DNA from: Rhodospirillaceae bacterium
GTDB lineage: Bacteria > Pseudomonadota > Alphaproteobacteria > Thalassobaculales > Thalassobaculaceae
NCBI GenBank assembly: GCA_002722775.1
Contig: PBMU01000004.1
Location: forward strand, 1 to 48,223
Length of the DNA: 48,223 nt
Reading direction: 5' to 3'
The notes below the pieces were generated by a model that worked only from the letters and a program-made list of their open reading frames with translations, was not told the origin of the DNA and made no database searches. The translations under genes were made by a program, and so were the position numbers. Below, in pieces: positions 39,682 through 48,223 of this stretch (position 1 is the first letter of the stretch; every line of letters begins with the position of its first letter).

Positions 39682-39692
39682 GTACTTTGCAC
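39676..39692. promoter_or_regulatory. Operator-like inverted repeat overlapping the -35
   Basis: GTGCAA-gtact-TTGCAC, perfect 6-bp arms. Confidence 0.45.
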
Positions 39693-39937
39693 AAAAATAA
39701 TTACTACTAATAGCAGTCTGACACACTGGTAGTGCCACTCCCTCATTACTGTTAGCAGTCACTTACATTCCAGGCCAGTATGGGTAGGGGTGTGGGAATT
39801 TTTTATGCTAGTCCGGCGAATGTCCTAAATAGGGGTTTCTAAAATTCCGCCAAAATTTTGAGCTAACATATACATACTACCACTAGCCTCCACACCGTCC
39901 CCGCCACTTCCCTAGTACTGCTAATTACTAATATGCC

Positions 39938-39966
39938 TTGACCCGCCACCGCCGCCGCCCTATAAT
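39938..39966 (+). promoter_or_regulatory. Strong sigma70-like promoter for the rightward block
   Basis: TTGACC-N17-TATAAT upstream of the GTG start at 40016 (SD gaggag 40005-40010). Confidence 0.75.
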
Positions 39967-40015
39967 AATGCATATACATGAGTTATTCCTGACCCCCTAG
40001 CCCTGAGGAGCCGCC

Positions 40016-40555
40016 GTGGACCGTAATACTAAGATAGTAGTAGAGCTGCTTTCCAAGTCCAGCCTGCGCCCAGTAGATATAGCAGATATGTTTGATGTTA
40101 GTGAGTCTGCCATTGCTAATATTGCATCACAGTACTCTACTGAGATTGCTAATGCTAAGGCTACTAAATCTGTCACTGATATGGCTATGGATGCACGACT
40201 GGAGAATCTGGAAGCTACACTACTGAATCAGATTGAGGCCAAGGCACCCTTTGAGACGGATTTGCGAGTACTAGCAGGACTGTACAAAGTAATCAATGGT
40301 GCTACTCGTCGTGTAGAGAAACAACAAGGACCTGCTACTGCTACTGCCAGCATAGTACTGAATCAACGCTTTGTGCAGAATAATATTACATTCTCCAAAG
40401 ATAGTGCTGGCAGGGTAGTGCAGGTCGCCGATAATAAGCTACAGACTGCTAGTGCTGACCATGTACGTGAAATGGCATCACAGCTATTACTGGAAGCGGA
40501 TACAACAACTACTGTTACCCCTGATGAGGAGATTGACGAAAGTGATTTCAACTAA
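40016..40555 (+). CDS. Terminase small subunit candidate (179 aa)
   Basis: HTH-like N-terminus 'SLRPVDIADMFDVSESAIANIASQY'; close upstream of the large terminase; ends DEEIDESDFN. Confidence 0.65.
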   Translation: MDRNTKIVVELLSKSSLRPVDIADMFDVSESAIANIASQYSTEIANAKATKSVTDMAMDARLENLEATLLNQIEAKAPFETDLRVLAGLYKVINGATRRVEKQQGPATATASIVLNQRFVQNNITFSKDSAGRVVQVADNKLQTASADHVREMASQLLLEADTTTTVTPDEEIDESDFN

Positions 40556-40592
40556 TACCATTAACCAACCCAACCAACTAAGGAGCATTCCA

Positions 40593-40736
40593 ATGAACGC
40601 TACTGTAAAGATTGACCGTAAAGTATTGCATACTGAGGGCCGTGTCCGTGACGCACGTCGTGGCATCTCACTGCTGCGTAATGCATTAACCTCTACTCGT
40701 AAAGCTGCACAGCCAGTAGTACGGAGTGTCGCATAA
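40593..40736 (+). CDS. Small basic protein (47 aa)
   Basis: SD aaggag; MNATVKIDRKVLHTEGRVRDARRGISLL...; ORF track frame is longer and starts upstream. Confidence 0.5.
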   Translation: MNATVKIDRKVLHTEGRVRDARRGISLLRNALTSTRKAAQPVVRSVA

Positions 40737-42302
40737 ATGCAAAACCTAGTAGAACAGTATTCTAATGCTGAAAGAGTGGTAACAGTACATTCTCAAGAGA
40801 TAATCGAGCAGATGAAAATCGACTTGAATACTTTTGCTAATGTACTGTTGCCCGAAGAATTTACTGCTGACTTCTCAAATGAACACGTACTAATGTGGAC
40901 ATTAATGATAGAGTCAGTAGAGAAGGATTACATAGATGAATCTATCTTTGATAAGTTTGCACTAGGCTTACCACGGGGCCATGCTAAGACTACACTACTC
41001 AAACTACTAGTAGTATACATCATACTATTCACCAAACGCCGATTCGTCCTAGTAATGTGCAGCACTGCTCGCAAGGCGCAGGCATTTGTAGAAGACGTTA
41101 TACTGCTACTGGATAGTCCCAACGTAATAGCACTATTTGGACAGTGGGATGCAGACGCCCTTAAGAGTAATGCTGAGATTCGCAAGTTCCAGTTCTGTGG
41201 CCGCCGCATCATACTCAAGCCTAGTGGTACTGGCGGTTCTGTTCGTGGTATCAGTGAGGACTTCCAGCGCCCAGACGTCATGATACTAGATGACATACAG
41301 GAGAAGGAAGACGCCGAATCTGAAGAACTAGCAGAGAAGTTACTAGACTGGTTCCTGTCTACACTACTGAAGGCCCGTAATCTGCGGCGCTGCTCAGTGA
41401 TATATCTAGGTAATATGTATCGTGACTTAGAGATTGGACGTACTGGTAGTGGTATCTATGCCTGTATACTGCGTAACTTGGAGAAGAATCCAGAATGGAC
41501 TAGTATGATAGTAGGTGCCATACTAGCCAATGGTAAGGCACTGTGGGAAGCAGTAGTTAGTAAGAAGTCACTACTATCAGACTTGAATCAGGATACTAAG
41601 CTAGGCAAAGAGGACATATTCTTCGCAGAGTCTATGAATGACCCTAGTGTTAAGACTAGTATGTACTGGAATCCTAGTAAGATACCAGATGTAGCCTATA
41701 CTCCCTATGATATAGTAATAGGTAAGTATCTAGTAATAGACCCGTCACTAGGTAAGAAGAAGAGTGATGACCAGACAGTGTGTGAGTACCACGTCTATGA
41801 CGAGACTGGTCCAGTAATGGTAGAGGCCCGAGTAATACAGAAGTCTGCTCCTCAACTAGTAAAGGAAGTACTACTATGGGCCATGACTAAGCGTATACCA
41901 GTAATAGCAGTAGAGTCTGTGGCATACCAAGGGACACTAGTACAATGGATAGAGCACTTCACCTATGAGCTTGGTATTAAAGGTGTGGATGTAATACCAG
42001 TAACTCCCAAGGGATTTAGTAAGACATCACGGATACTAGCCTACATGAAGTCACTAATGACAGGATTCAGTAAGGCATTACCAGCACCATTAGCATTAGT
42101 ATCCCATCAGGCCTCCTTCTACAAGCCTACTAGAACTGACAATGTGGACGATTTACTAGATAATGGTGCGTACGGAGAGCAAGTATTCCTAGATCACGCC
42201 AATGAGTATCTACTACCATTAGAGTCAGACTTTGAAGAAGTGGAAGACCCTAATAGGCCTAAGCATCCAGCAATACTACCAGACGTTCGCGTTCCAGATT
42301 AG
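40737..42302 (+). CDS. Terminase large subunit (521 aa)
   Basis: Walker A 'GLPRGHAKTTLLK', Walker B 'VMILDDIQEKED', nuclease-like 'YLVIDPSLGKKKSDD'. Confidence 0.85.
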   Translation: MQNLVEQYSNAERVVTVHSQEIIEQMKIDLNTFANVLLPEEFTADFSNEHVLMWTLMIESVEKDYIDESIFDKFALGLPRGHAKTTLLKLLVVYIILFTKRRFVLVMCSTARKAQAFVEDVILLLDSPNVIALFGQWDADALKSNAEIRKFQFCGRRIILKPSGTGGSVRGISEDFQRPDVMILDDIQEKEDAESEELAEKLLDWFLSTLLKARNLRRCSVIYLGNMYRDLEIGRTGSGIYACILRNLEKNPEWTSMIVGAILANGKALWEAVVSKKSLLSDLNQDTKLGKEDIFFAESMNDPSVKTSMYWNPSKIPDVAYTPYDIVIGKYLVIDPSLGKKKSDDQTVCEYHVYDETGPVMVEARVIQKSAPQLVKEVLLWAMTKRIPVIAVESVAYQGTLVQWIEHFTYELGIKGVDVIPVTPKGFSKTSRILAYMKSLMTGFSKALPAPLALVSHQASFYKPTRTDNVDDLLDNGAYGEQVFLDHANEYLLPLESDFEEVEDPNRPKHPAILPDVRVPD

Positions 42303-42322
42303 CACTAACAAGAGAGAAGACA

Positions 42323-44188
42323 ATGGCTACTACAGCTGCTACCAAATTATCCAAGGTTTCCCAGAGACTACTAGTGTCCTATATCAATAACCGCTTCCTA
42401 GAGTTCCCAATGGAGAATACTAGAACGCGGCTTGAAGCTATTGATAAGGCTATTCAGCTAGAGTCTGACAAGCGTAAGAAGGTCCGTAAGGAAATGAAGA
42501 AGGACTTCTACCAGGACACAGAGATTGCTACTGTTCGTTCGCCTGTTAGTAAGCTGGCTAACTTCCTTATTGATATGTTCGCTGGTCCTAAGATGTTCGA
42601 GAGTGTTAGTAATACTCGTGGCAATGAAGAACAGGTGAAGCAGCAGAACGCTGTTATTGATGAGAATAGTGCTGCCTCTAACTGGACACGGGAAATGATA
42701 CTGTACTTCCGTGATATTGCTAAGTACCCATATGCTGCTATTAGCTGTAACTGGGAACGTGAAGCCACTATGTCAGTACTGTCTGATAATACAGACCCTG
42801 ATGCTACTGCTGCTGGTGCCGCCGTTAAGACAGTAGAGCGTGAAGGTAATGTGCTACGACGGAAGGACCCATACAATTCTTTCTACGATACGTCAGTACC
42901 ACTAAACGAAGTTCACTCTAAGGGTGAATTCAGTGGTGAGATTATGCGTATGTCACAAGTAGCACTATACAAGCTAATACAGAACTTGCAGCTTGGTGAT
43001 GATACTGTGATGAACGAAGAGCATGTATGGGGCAAAGCCAGTACTAGTGGTAAGCACTATCGCCGGCCGGATGTACTACCAGAACATGATAAGGAAGAGC
43101 AGAATCTTGGCTGGGGTAATGGATTTTTCCGCGAACTGGGCATTAATGATAGTATGCAAATGAAGAAGCTAGAAAAGCTGAATCAAGGAGCACGCTATGA
43201 AGTAGTACGCTTCAATGCACGTATCATACCATCAATGTTCAACATGAAAGTACCAGCAGAGAACGATGTTCAAATCTGGCAGATATACATGGTGAACTGG
43301 GATACTATCATCTATGCCAAGCGACTAGCGAATGCTCACTCCTATCTACCAGACATCTACACTCAAGTACTGGAAGATGGTCTTGGCGAGCAGACTAAGT
43401 CCTATGCAGAACTAGTGATACCAATGCAGAATGTTAGTACTGCTATCATGGACTGTCACTTAGCCTCTATGAAGCGCTCACTGGATGACAGGGCACTATT
43501 CGACTCTGCTCGTATTAAGCGTACGGACATTGATGGTACTAATCCATCTGCTAAAATAGCAGTACGCACCAACATGGCAAAGCCCGGTCTTAGCGATGCC
43601 TATCTACCAATACCATTCCGTGACGACAACGGCGCTACCAGGCTCAACACAATGGCAGTACTGGCAAACTTAGCCAACGAAGCAGTAGGATTCAATCGTC
43701 CTCAGCAGGGCCAGTTCCAGAAGGGTAATAAGACTCTGGGCGAGTTCAATGAAGTAATGAATAATGCTGACGACGACCTGCGTACTATCGCTAAGCTAGT
43801 GCACGGTGTGGCAATGGTACCACTGAAGCATATGATTAAGACTAATATCATTCAGTACCAGCCAGTAACCACTGTCGTCGACCGTAACGGTGAGCGTATT
43901 GATGTTAACCCTGCTACTATCCGTAGAGCTGCAATGCAATTCAAACTAGCAGACGGCCTCACTGATAAGGACCAGATTCTGGACCTGCCTACTGCTAATA
44001 CTATGCTGAACCTAGTAATGCAGATTCCAGCGCTACAGCAGCGGTATGACGTAGTAGGACTAATCAACTACATATTCAGTAGTGTTGGTTTCGATACCTC
44101 ACAATTTGATAATGGCGGCCAAGGTGGTAATACTCCGGGAGCTGCTGGACAACCACCAACTGGAGGCGCAAATGCACCACAACAGTAA
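42323..44188 (+). CDS. Portal protein (621 aa)
   Basis: Size and position between TerL and scaffold/MCP; G/Q-rich C-terminus. Confidence 0.7.
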   Translation: MATTAATKLSKVSQRLLVSYINNRFLEFPMENTRTRLEAIDKAIQLESDKRKKVRKEMKKDFYQDTEIATVRSPVSKLANFLIDMFAGPKMFESVSNTRGNEEQVKQQNAVIDENSAASNWTREMILYFRDIAKYPYAAISCNWEREATMSVLSDNTDPDATAAGAAVKTVEREGNVLRRKDPYNSFYDTSVPLNEVHSKGEFSGEIMRMSQVALYKLIQNLQLGDDTVMNEEHVWGKASTSGKHYRRPDVLPEHDKEEQNLGWGNGFFRELGINDSMQMKKLEKLNQGARYEVVRFNARIIPSMFNMKVPAENDVQIWQIYMVNWDTIIYAKRLANAHSYLPDIYTQVLEDGLGEQTKSYAELVIPMQNVSTAIMDCHLASMKRSLDDRALFDSARIKRTDIDGTNPSAKIAVRTNMAKPGLSDAYLPIPFRDDNGATRLNTMAVLANLANEAVGFNRPQQGQFQKGNKTLGEFNEVMNNADDDLRTIAKLVHGVAMVPLKHMIKTNIIQYQPVTTVVDRNGERIDVNPATIRRAAMQFKLADGLTDKDQILDLPTANTMLNLVMQIPALQQRYDVVGLINYIFSSVGFDTSQFDNGGQGGNTPGAAGQPPTGGANAPQQ

Positions 44189-44462
44189 GCTCACACAACA
44201 ATTAGTAGAAGCCTTTGAAGGTAATATTGACGAGTCTGCATTCGTCATTACCGACGAAGCTGCGGCCTTCCTAGGAGCACTAGTAGCAACTAAGCGCGGA
44301 GAACAGATATCACTACTCCGTAATTATGCTACTACCGAAGGTAAGGAAATAGCAATCACAGAGATTCGCCGGATAGAGGCAGTAATAGATACCTTGGAGT
44401 ATCTAGTAGACCTATCCAGCATTAATGTTAGTAACCACAACCCCAATGCCAATCAGGAGTAA
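44172..44462 (+). CDS. Hypothetical protein (96 aa) overlapping the portal 3' end
   Basis: ATG at 44172 (MHHNSKLTQQLVEAFEG); ORF track start is within the portal gene. Confidence 0.5.
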   Translation: MHHNSKLTQQLVEAFEGNIDESAFVITDEAAAFLGALVATKRGEQISLLRNYATTEGKEIAITEIRRIEAVIDTLEYLVDLSSINVSNHNPNANQE

Positions 44463-44467
44463 TACCC

Positions 44468-45292
44468 ATGAGTCAATTTAGTTCACAAGGCCAGCAAGGT
44501 GGCCACCCAACAGCAGTACCTTCAAGCAATGCATCATTCAGTGCTGGTGCAGACCCGTTCAGCGGTGGTAATGAAGGTAACATCTTTGACCAAGCGGCAA
44601 TGCGTCAACAGCAGCAAGCAAACCAGCCTACTGGTGGTAACCCTAGTGGCCTGCCGAATAATCCTACGCCGCCGCAGACAACTAATGGTATGGAGACTGG
44701 CCCCTTCTCTATAGGGCCTCAGGCAGGACCGTCCTCACTTGATAAATATATGAAGAAACCTGATAATAGCGGTAAAGGTGAACAGCAACAACCAACGCCA
44801 CTAGACCCGTTCTCCTTCACTAACGCTGAGTACTCTAAGCTACTGCAACAGCAGAACTTTGTACCAGAAATTAGTCAGGATACACTAGCAGCGTTTGCAC
44901 AGGGTGACTTCTCTGGACTAACAGATATTATTAATCAGGCAGTACAAGCAGGCGCATCAATGTCAGCGCACTTCGCTACTCAGATTAGTAATAAAGGTGT
45001 ACAACATCATCTTAACCAGTTCCGTGATACTACTCTGCCGGGCATCTTCGATGAGCACTCATTGAATAATGAGTTCAATAACATCGAGTCAGATGTACTG
45101 AAACACCCAACGTTCCAGCCATTAGTGAAGTCTAAGATGCAGGAATTTAAGGCCCAGTATCCAGACGCTACTAATGCGCAAATTGTTGATGCTACTCGTC
45201 GCTTCTTTGAAGATGCAATGGGACAATTCAACACTCCGTCGCCAGAACAGCGACCAGCTAAAAGCTCTATTGGAGAGTTCTTTAAATCGTAA
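44468..45292 (+). CDS. Scaffolding protein candidate (274 aa)
   Basis: Q/G-rich N-terminus, helical C-terminus, immediately upstream of MCP. Confidence 0.6.
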   Translation: MSQFSSQGQQGGHPTAVPSSNASFSAGADPFSGGNEGNIFDQAAMRQQQQANQPTGGNPSGLPNNPTPPQTTNGMETGPFSIGPQAGPSSLDKYMKKPDNSGKGEQQQPTPLDPFSFTNAEYSKLLQQQNFVPEISQDTLAAFAQGDFSGLTDIINQAVQAGASMSAHFATQISNKGVQHHLNQFRDTTLPGIFDEHSLNNEFNNIESDVLKHPTFQPLVKSKMQEFKAQYPDATNAQIVDATRRFFEDAMGQFNTPSPEQRPAKSSIGEFFKS

Positions 45293-45313
45293 TAACAGAG
45301 AGAGGATAATAGA

Positions 45314-46522
45314 ATGCAATTCTATAATACCAATGACTTACCAAATGACTTAGCGGAGCTCTCCTATGCTGCTAACATTGCGCGCCTTTTCCCTAATGGT
45401 GAGGCGCCTCTGTTTGCTATGAGTGGCTTAGCGCGTAAAGTCAAAGCACTGCAAACACTTCACAGCTACTGGTCTAAGACCATGCAGTTCGGTGCTATCA
45501 CTATGGGTGCCGCCGCTACTGTTGGAGCTACTACGCTGACAGTGCAGGACAGTTCTACTGTAACAGTGAATGATATCCTGCGTCACTCGAAAGCGTTTGT
45601 AGGTGGAGTGTTCACACCGCCTGAACTGTTGCTGGTAACCGGCATTACCGATGCTACTACCATTACTGTTGTGCGTGGTTTCCAAGGTACTACTGCGGCA
45701 GCTATTCCGGATACTACCAAGCTTGCTGTTATCGGTAATGCGTACGAAGAAGGTTCAGCGAAGCCACCTGCAAAATCCATCCTGCCAGTGAACCATGTGA
45801 ACTATACTCACATCTTCCGTAATGGCTGGGCACAGTCCAAAACACTAGCAGCTGTTCAGCAAATTGTTGGTGATGGTACTGTTGCAGAAAACAAACGTGA
45901 TGCCAGTAACTTCCATGCTCGTGACATTGAGCTTGCTACGTTCTTCTCACGTCGTGGCCAGTCTATCCGTAACGGTCAACCGTTACATACTATGGCAGGT
46001 CTGGAGCAACTGGTAGAAGAAAACTCGCCTACTAACATTAAGGAAGCTGGCGCTACTACCACGTTCAAGCAATTGCGTGACATGATTGACCCACTGTTCG
46101 ACACCCGTATGGACGGCTCTAGCGATAATAGTCGAGTAGCCTACTGCGGTAAAACTGCACTGAATGTTGTTAATGACATCGGTCGTCTATCAGGCGAGTA
46201 CCAGATTGTTGATGGTCAGACTAACTTCGGATTGAAGTTTAAGACTCTGGTACTACCACGCGGTACTATCCGCCTGATTGAACACCCAATCTTTAACACA
46301 TTCCCAGACTGGCAGAAGCTGATGGTAGTAGGGGAGCTATCCAGCTTTGACTTCGCTTATCTGGAAGGTCGTGATACTGAAGTAACCTATATCAACGAAG
46401 ATAAGAAGGCTACTGACGGTACTGACGCCACTGGCGGTGTTCTTACTACTGAGCTCACTATTCAGTTGAAGAACCCTCATGCCTGGGGCTTCATTCACAA
46501 CCTGCGGGATGCAGCAGCGTAA
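45314..46522 (+). CDS. Major capsid protein, SU10-like/DUF5309-type (402 aa)
   Basis: 'VNHVNYTHIFRNGWAQSKTLAAVQQIVGDGTVAENKRDASNFHARDIELATFFSRRG' and position after scaffold. Confidence 0.8.
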   Translation: MQFYNTNDLPNDLAELSYAANIARLFPNGEAPLFAMSGLARKVKALQTLHSYWSKTMQFGAITMGAAATVGATTLTVQDSSTVTVNDILRHSKAFVGGVFTPPELLLVTGITDATTITVVRGFQGTTAAAIPDTTKLAVIGNAYEEGSAKPPAKSILPVNHVNYTHIFRNGWAQSKTLAAVQQIVGDGTVAENKRDASNFHARDIELATFFSRRGQSIRNGQPLHTMAGLEQLVEENSPTNIKEAGATTTFKQLRDMIDPLFDTRMDGSSDNSRVAYCGKTALNVVNDIGRLSGEYQIVDGQTNFGLKFKTLVLPRGTIRLIEHPIFNTFPDWQKLMVVGELSSFDFAYLEGRDTEVTYINEDKKATDGTDATGGVLTTELTIQLKNPHAWGFIHNLRDAAA

Positions 46523-46579
46523 TTAGCTGTAGCAGTAGCATGTAATCCTAACACCGTGTGAGCGACAGGTGGGACCATT

Positions 46580-46613
46580 GGCTTACTAGGTTTTCGCTTA
46601 GTAAGCCTTTTTT
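46580..46613 (+). terminator. Second copy of the MCP terminator
   Basis: Same sequence as 935-968. Confidence 0.9.
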
Positions 46614-46637
46614 ATATCTATTACATCGAGGCGTTTT

Positions 46638-47243
46638 ATGACTCTTCAAGAAATGTTGGACGCACTAGTAGTGGAAACGCGCATGGAAGTTTACCGCGCA
46701 CAACTACTACGTCGCTTACAGGAAGCTATCAGAGGATTGCATAGCGCTGCACTATTTTCTCGGGATAAACGAAGTGCTATTACTGATACATCCGGATTAA
46801 CTAGTCAGAAGTTTTCTCTACCGTTTCCAGAGAACTGCACTAAGCTAGCAGTAATACGTCCAGTAGCAAGTGAAGGAGGGCCACTAACTCTGACCACTCA
46901 CAATGATTGCTATACACCAATAGAGGACGAATCATTGCTGAATGGCATAGACGGTAGTCCACTGATTGATTACTACCATGCCAAGGATACAGCAGTATAT
47001 ATCTACAGCAGTATTATACCCCCGAAGATTTTTATGAGCTGGTACCAGCTTCCTGACACTACCGATATGTCACTACAGACATGGCTAATGGAGCGTCACC
47101 CACAGGCAATCATGGACTGGGCCTTAGCGCGCTTCTGGCGTGTTAATGGTAAAGAGAATATTGCCAGTCAGATAGAGCGCACACTGTACTCTGTCGATAT
47201 ACCGAATATTATTAATACGTATGCTACAGAAGAAGAACTGTAG
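46638..47243 (+). CDS. Second copy of the putative adaptor protein
   Basis: Identical translation to 993-1598. Confidence 0.5.
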   Translation: MTLQEMLDALVVETRMEVYRAQLLRRLQEAIRGLHSAALFSRDKRSAITDTSGLTSQKFSLPFPENCTKLAVIRPVASEGGPLTLTTHNDCYTPIEDESLLNGIDGSPLIDYYHAKDTAVYIYSSIIPPKIFMSWYQLPDTTDMSLQTWLMERHPQAIMDWALARFWRVNGKENIASQIERTLYSVDIPNIINTYATEEEL

Positions 47244-47268
47244 GGTACATTACTAGGAGAACACTATC

Positions 47269-48223
47269 ATGGCCTTTGTAGTGACTGCGACATCAGAAGG
47301 TACTGTTAAGTCAGGAACGTACCATAGTATGCGAGTAGATGTTATTGACTTTGACGCTCCTATTGCTAGTGTGGCATGGGTACAGACTAGTGGTATAGCC
47401 ACTAAGATTGGAGAGCCTACGAAATCAGTAACACGTCAACGTACTCCACGCGTAGGTGAAGATTCAGTAGTGGGCTATCAGGTTACTGTTACTGATGCTC
47501 AGGGCGCCACCGCCACAGCCACTACATCTATCACTATCGAAGGTGAAGCATTCGACTCAGACAAACTGAACTTAATCAGTAAGGATTTGAATGGCGGAGT
47601 ATCACTGTGGTCGTACACCTGTATCAATACTCTGGCACAGCTTACTGCTGCAGGCTTCTGGGACTCAGCCATAGGATTGGAACCGTTTGATATTATTAAG
47701 GTGCATTGCGCTGATGGTCCTCATGAGCTACAACTGGTTGGAGGAGCAGCTCAACACATCAATAGTATACAGAATAAAGTAGCAGTAGCTACCCAAGGGC
47801 AAGGAAGAAACAGAGAATATCCCACATTACGTAAATTGGATACAAACCCCCTACTACTCCCTGCGGACCAGAGCGCAAGCTCACTAATGTGGCCCTATCT
47901 TGTAGATTTATCTGTTAGTGGCGAGGAAGGTTATGCGCTATTCTGGGCTACGGACCACTCCAACCATGTAGGCTCGGGAACATGGATGGCTACTGCTCCT
48001 ACACCCTTAGGGCCATGGAAGCATCATGGTATGGTCTTTCGAGATGATGTTACTGGAGGAGAGCAGCATGAGACTCCCAGCGTGGTATGGGATGAAGTTA
48101 ACTCACGCTGGCTGCAGTACTATCAACTTAAATTTGTTCCCGGATATATCAACCAGCTTACACTAGTAGCTACTGCTGACCGCGTTACAAATGCCGATGG
48201 CACTCCCACTACATGGACAGTTA
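47269..48223 (+). CDS. Second, truncated copy of the propeller tailspike
   Basis: Same sequence as 1624-2578; cut by window end. Confidence 0.75.
   Translation, partial: MAFVVTATSEGTVKSGTYHSMRVDVIDFDAPIASVAWVQTSGIATKIGEPTKSVTRQRTPRVGEDSVVGYQVTVTDAQGATATATTSITIEGEAFDSDKLNLISKDLNGGVSLWSYTCINTLAQLTAAGFWDSAIGLEPFDIIKVHCADGPHELQLVGGAAQHINSIQNKVAVATQGQGRNREYPTLRKLDTNPLLLPADQSASSLMWPYLVDLSVSGEEGYALFWATDHSNHVGSGTWMATAPTPLGPWKHHGMVFRDDVTGGEQHETPSVVWDEVNSRWLQYYQLKFVPGYINQLTLVATADRVTNADGTPTTWTV

Larger units (their letters stand above)
45646..48223. repeat. 2578-bp terminal direct repeat of 1-2578 (genome wrap, assembly overlap or terminal redundancy)
   Basis: Constant offset 45,645 for all duplicated features; last bases gacagtta match 2571-2578. 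Confidence 0.95.

Overview
The window is a tailed-phage genome, probably podovirus-like, of about 45,645 bp that is read past its own start: bases 45646-48223 repeat bases 1-2578 without visible difference. A rightward (+) block runs from 40016 through the wrap to 21332. It encodes small and large terminase, portal, scaffold, an SU10-like (DUF5309-type) major capsid protein, an adaptor, two tailspike/fibre proteins with a shared N-terminus (one propeller glycosidase-like, one SGNH hydrolase), a dual-start TM/coiled-coil protein, a tail tube protein, a 1388-aa fibre with 57 uninterrupted decapeptide repeats, a cupin, and large internal virion proteins. A leftward (-) block runs from 39563 to 21391. 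It encodes an SF1 helicase, DEDDh exonuclease, PD-(D/E)XK nuclease, Sak4/RecA-like ATPase, family A DNA polymerase, DUF3310-like and DUF5675-like proteins, and a DUF3987-like P-loop helicase. Main points for follow-up: (1) a ~1.07 kb non-coding region (37763-38829) with a perfect 28-bp inverted repeat 503 bp apart, nine same-orientation CCACCAGC motifs, several direct repeats, a hexamer microsatellite and a sigma70-like promoter, a candidate origin/control region; (2) near-total absence of GATC (one site found by eye, 42192-42195); (3) a holin-like dual-start protein; (4) a tailspike split by a TAATG junction; (5) a missed 36-aa TM ORF at 23502-23612. No tRNA, rRNA, CRISPR array, integrase, phage RNA polymerase or classical endolysin was recognised. 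All family calls come from reading motifs, not from database searches.
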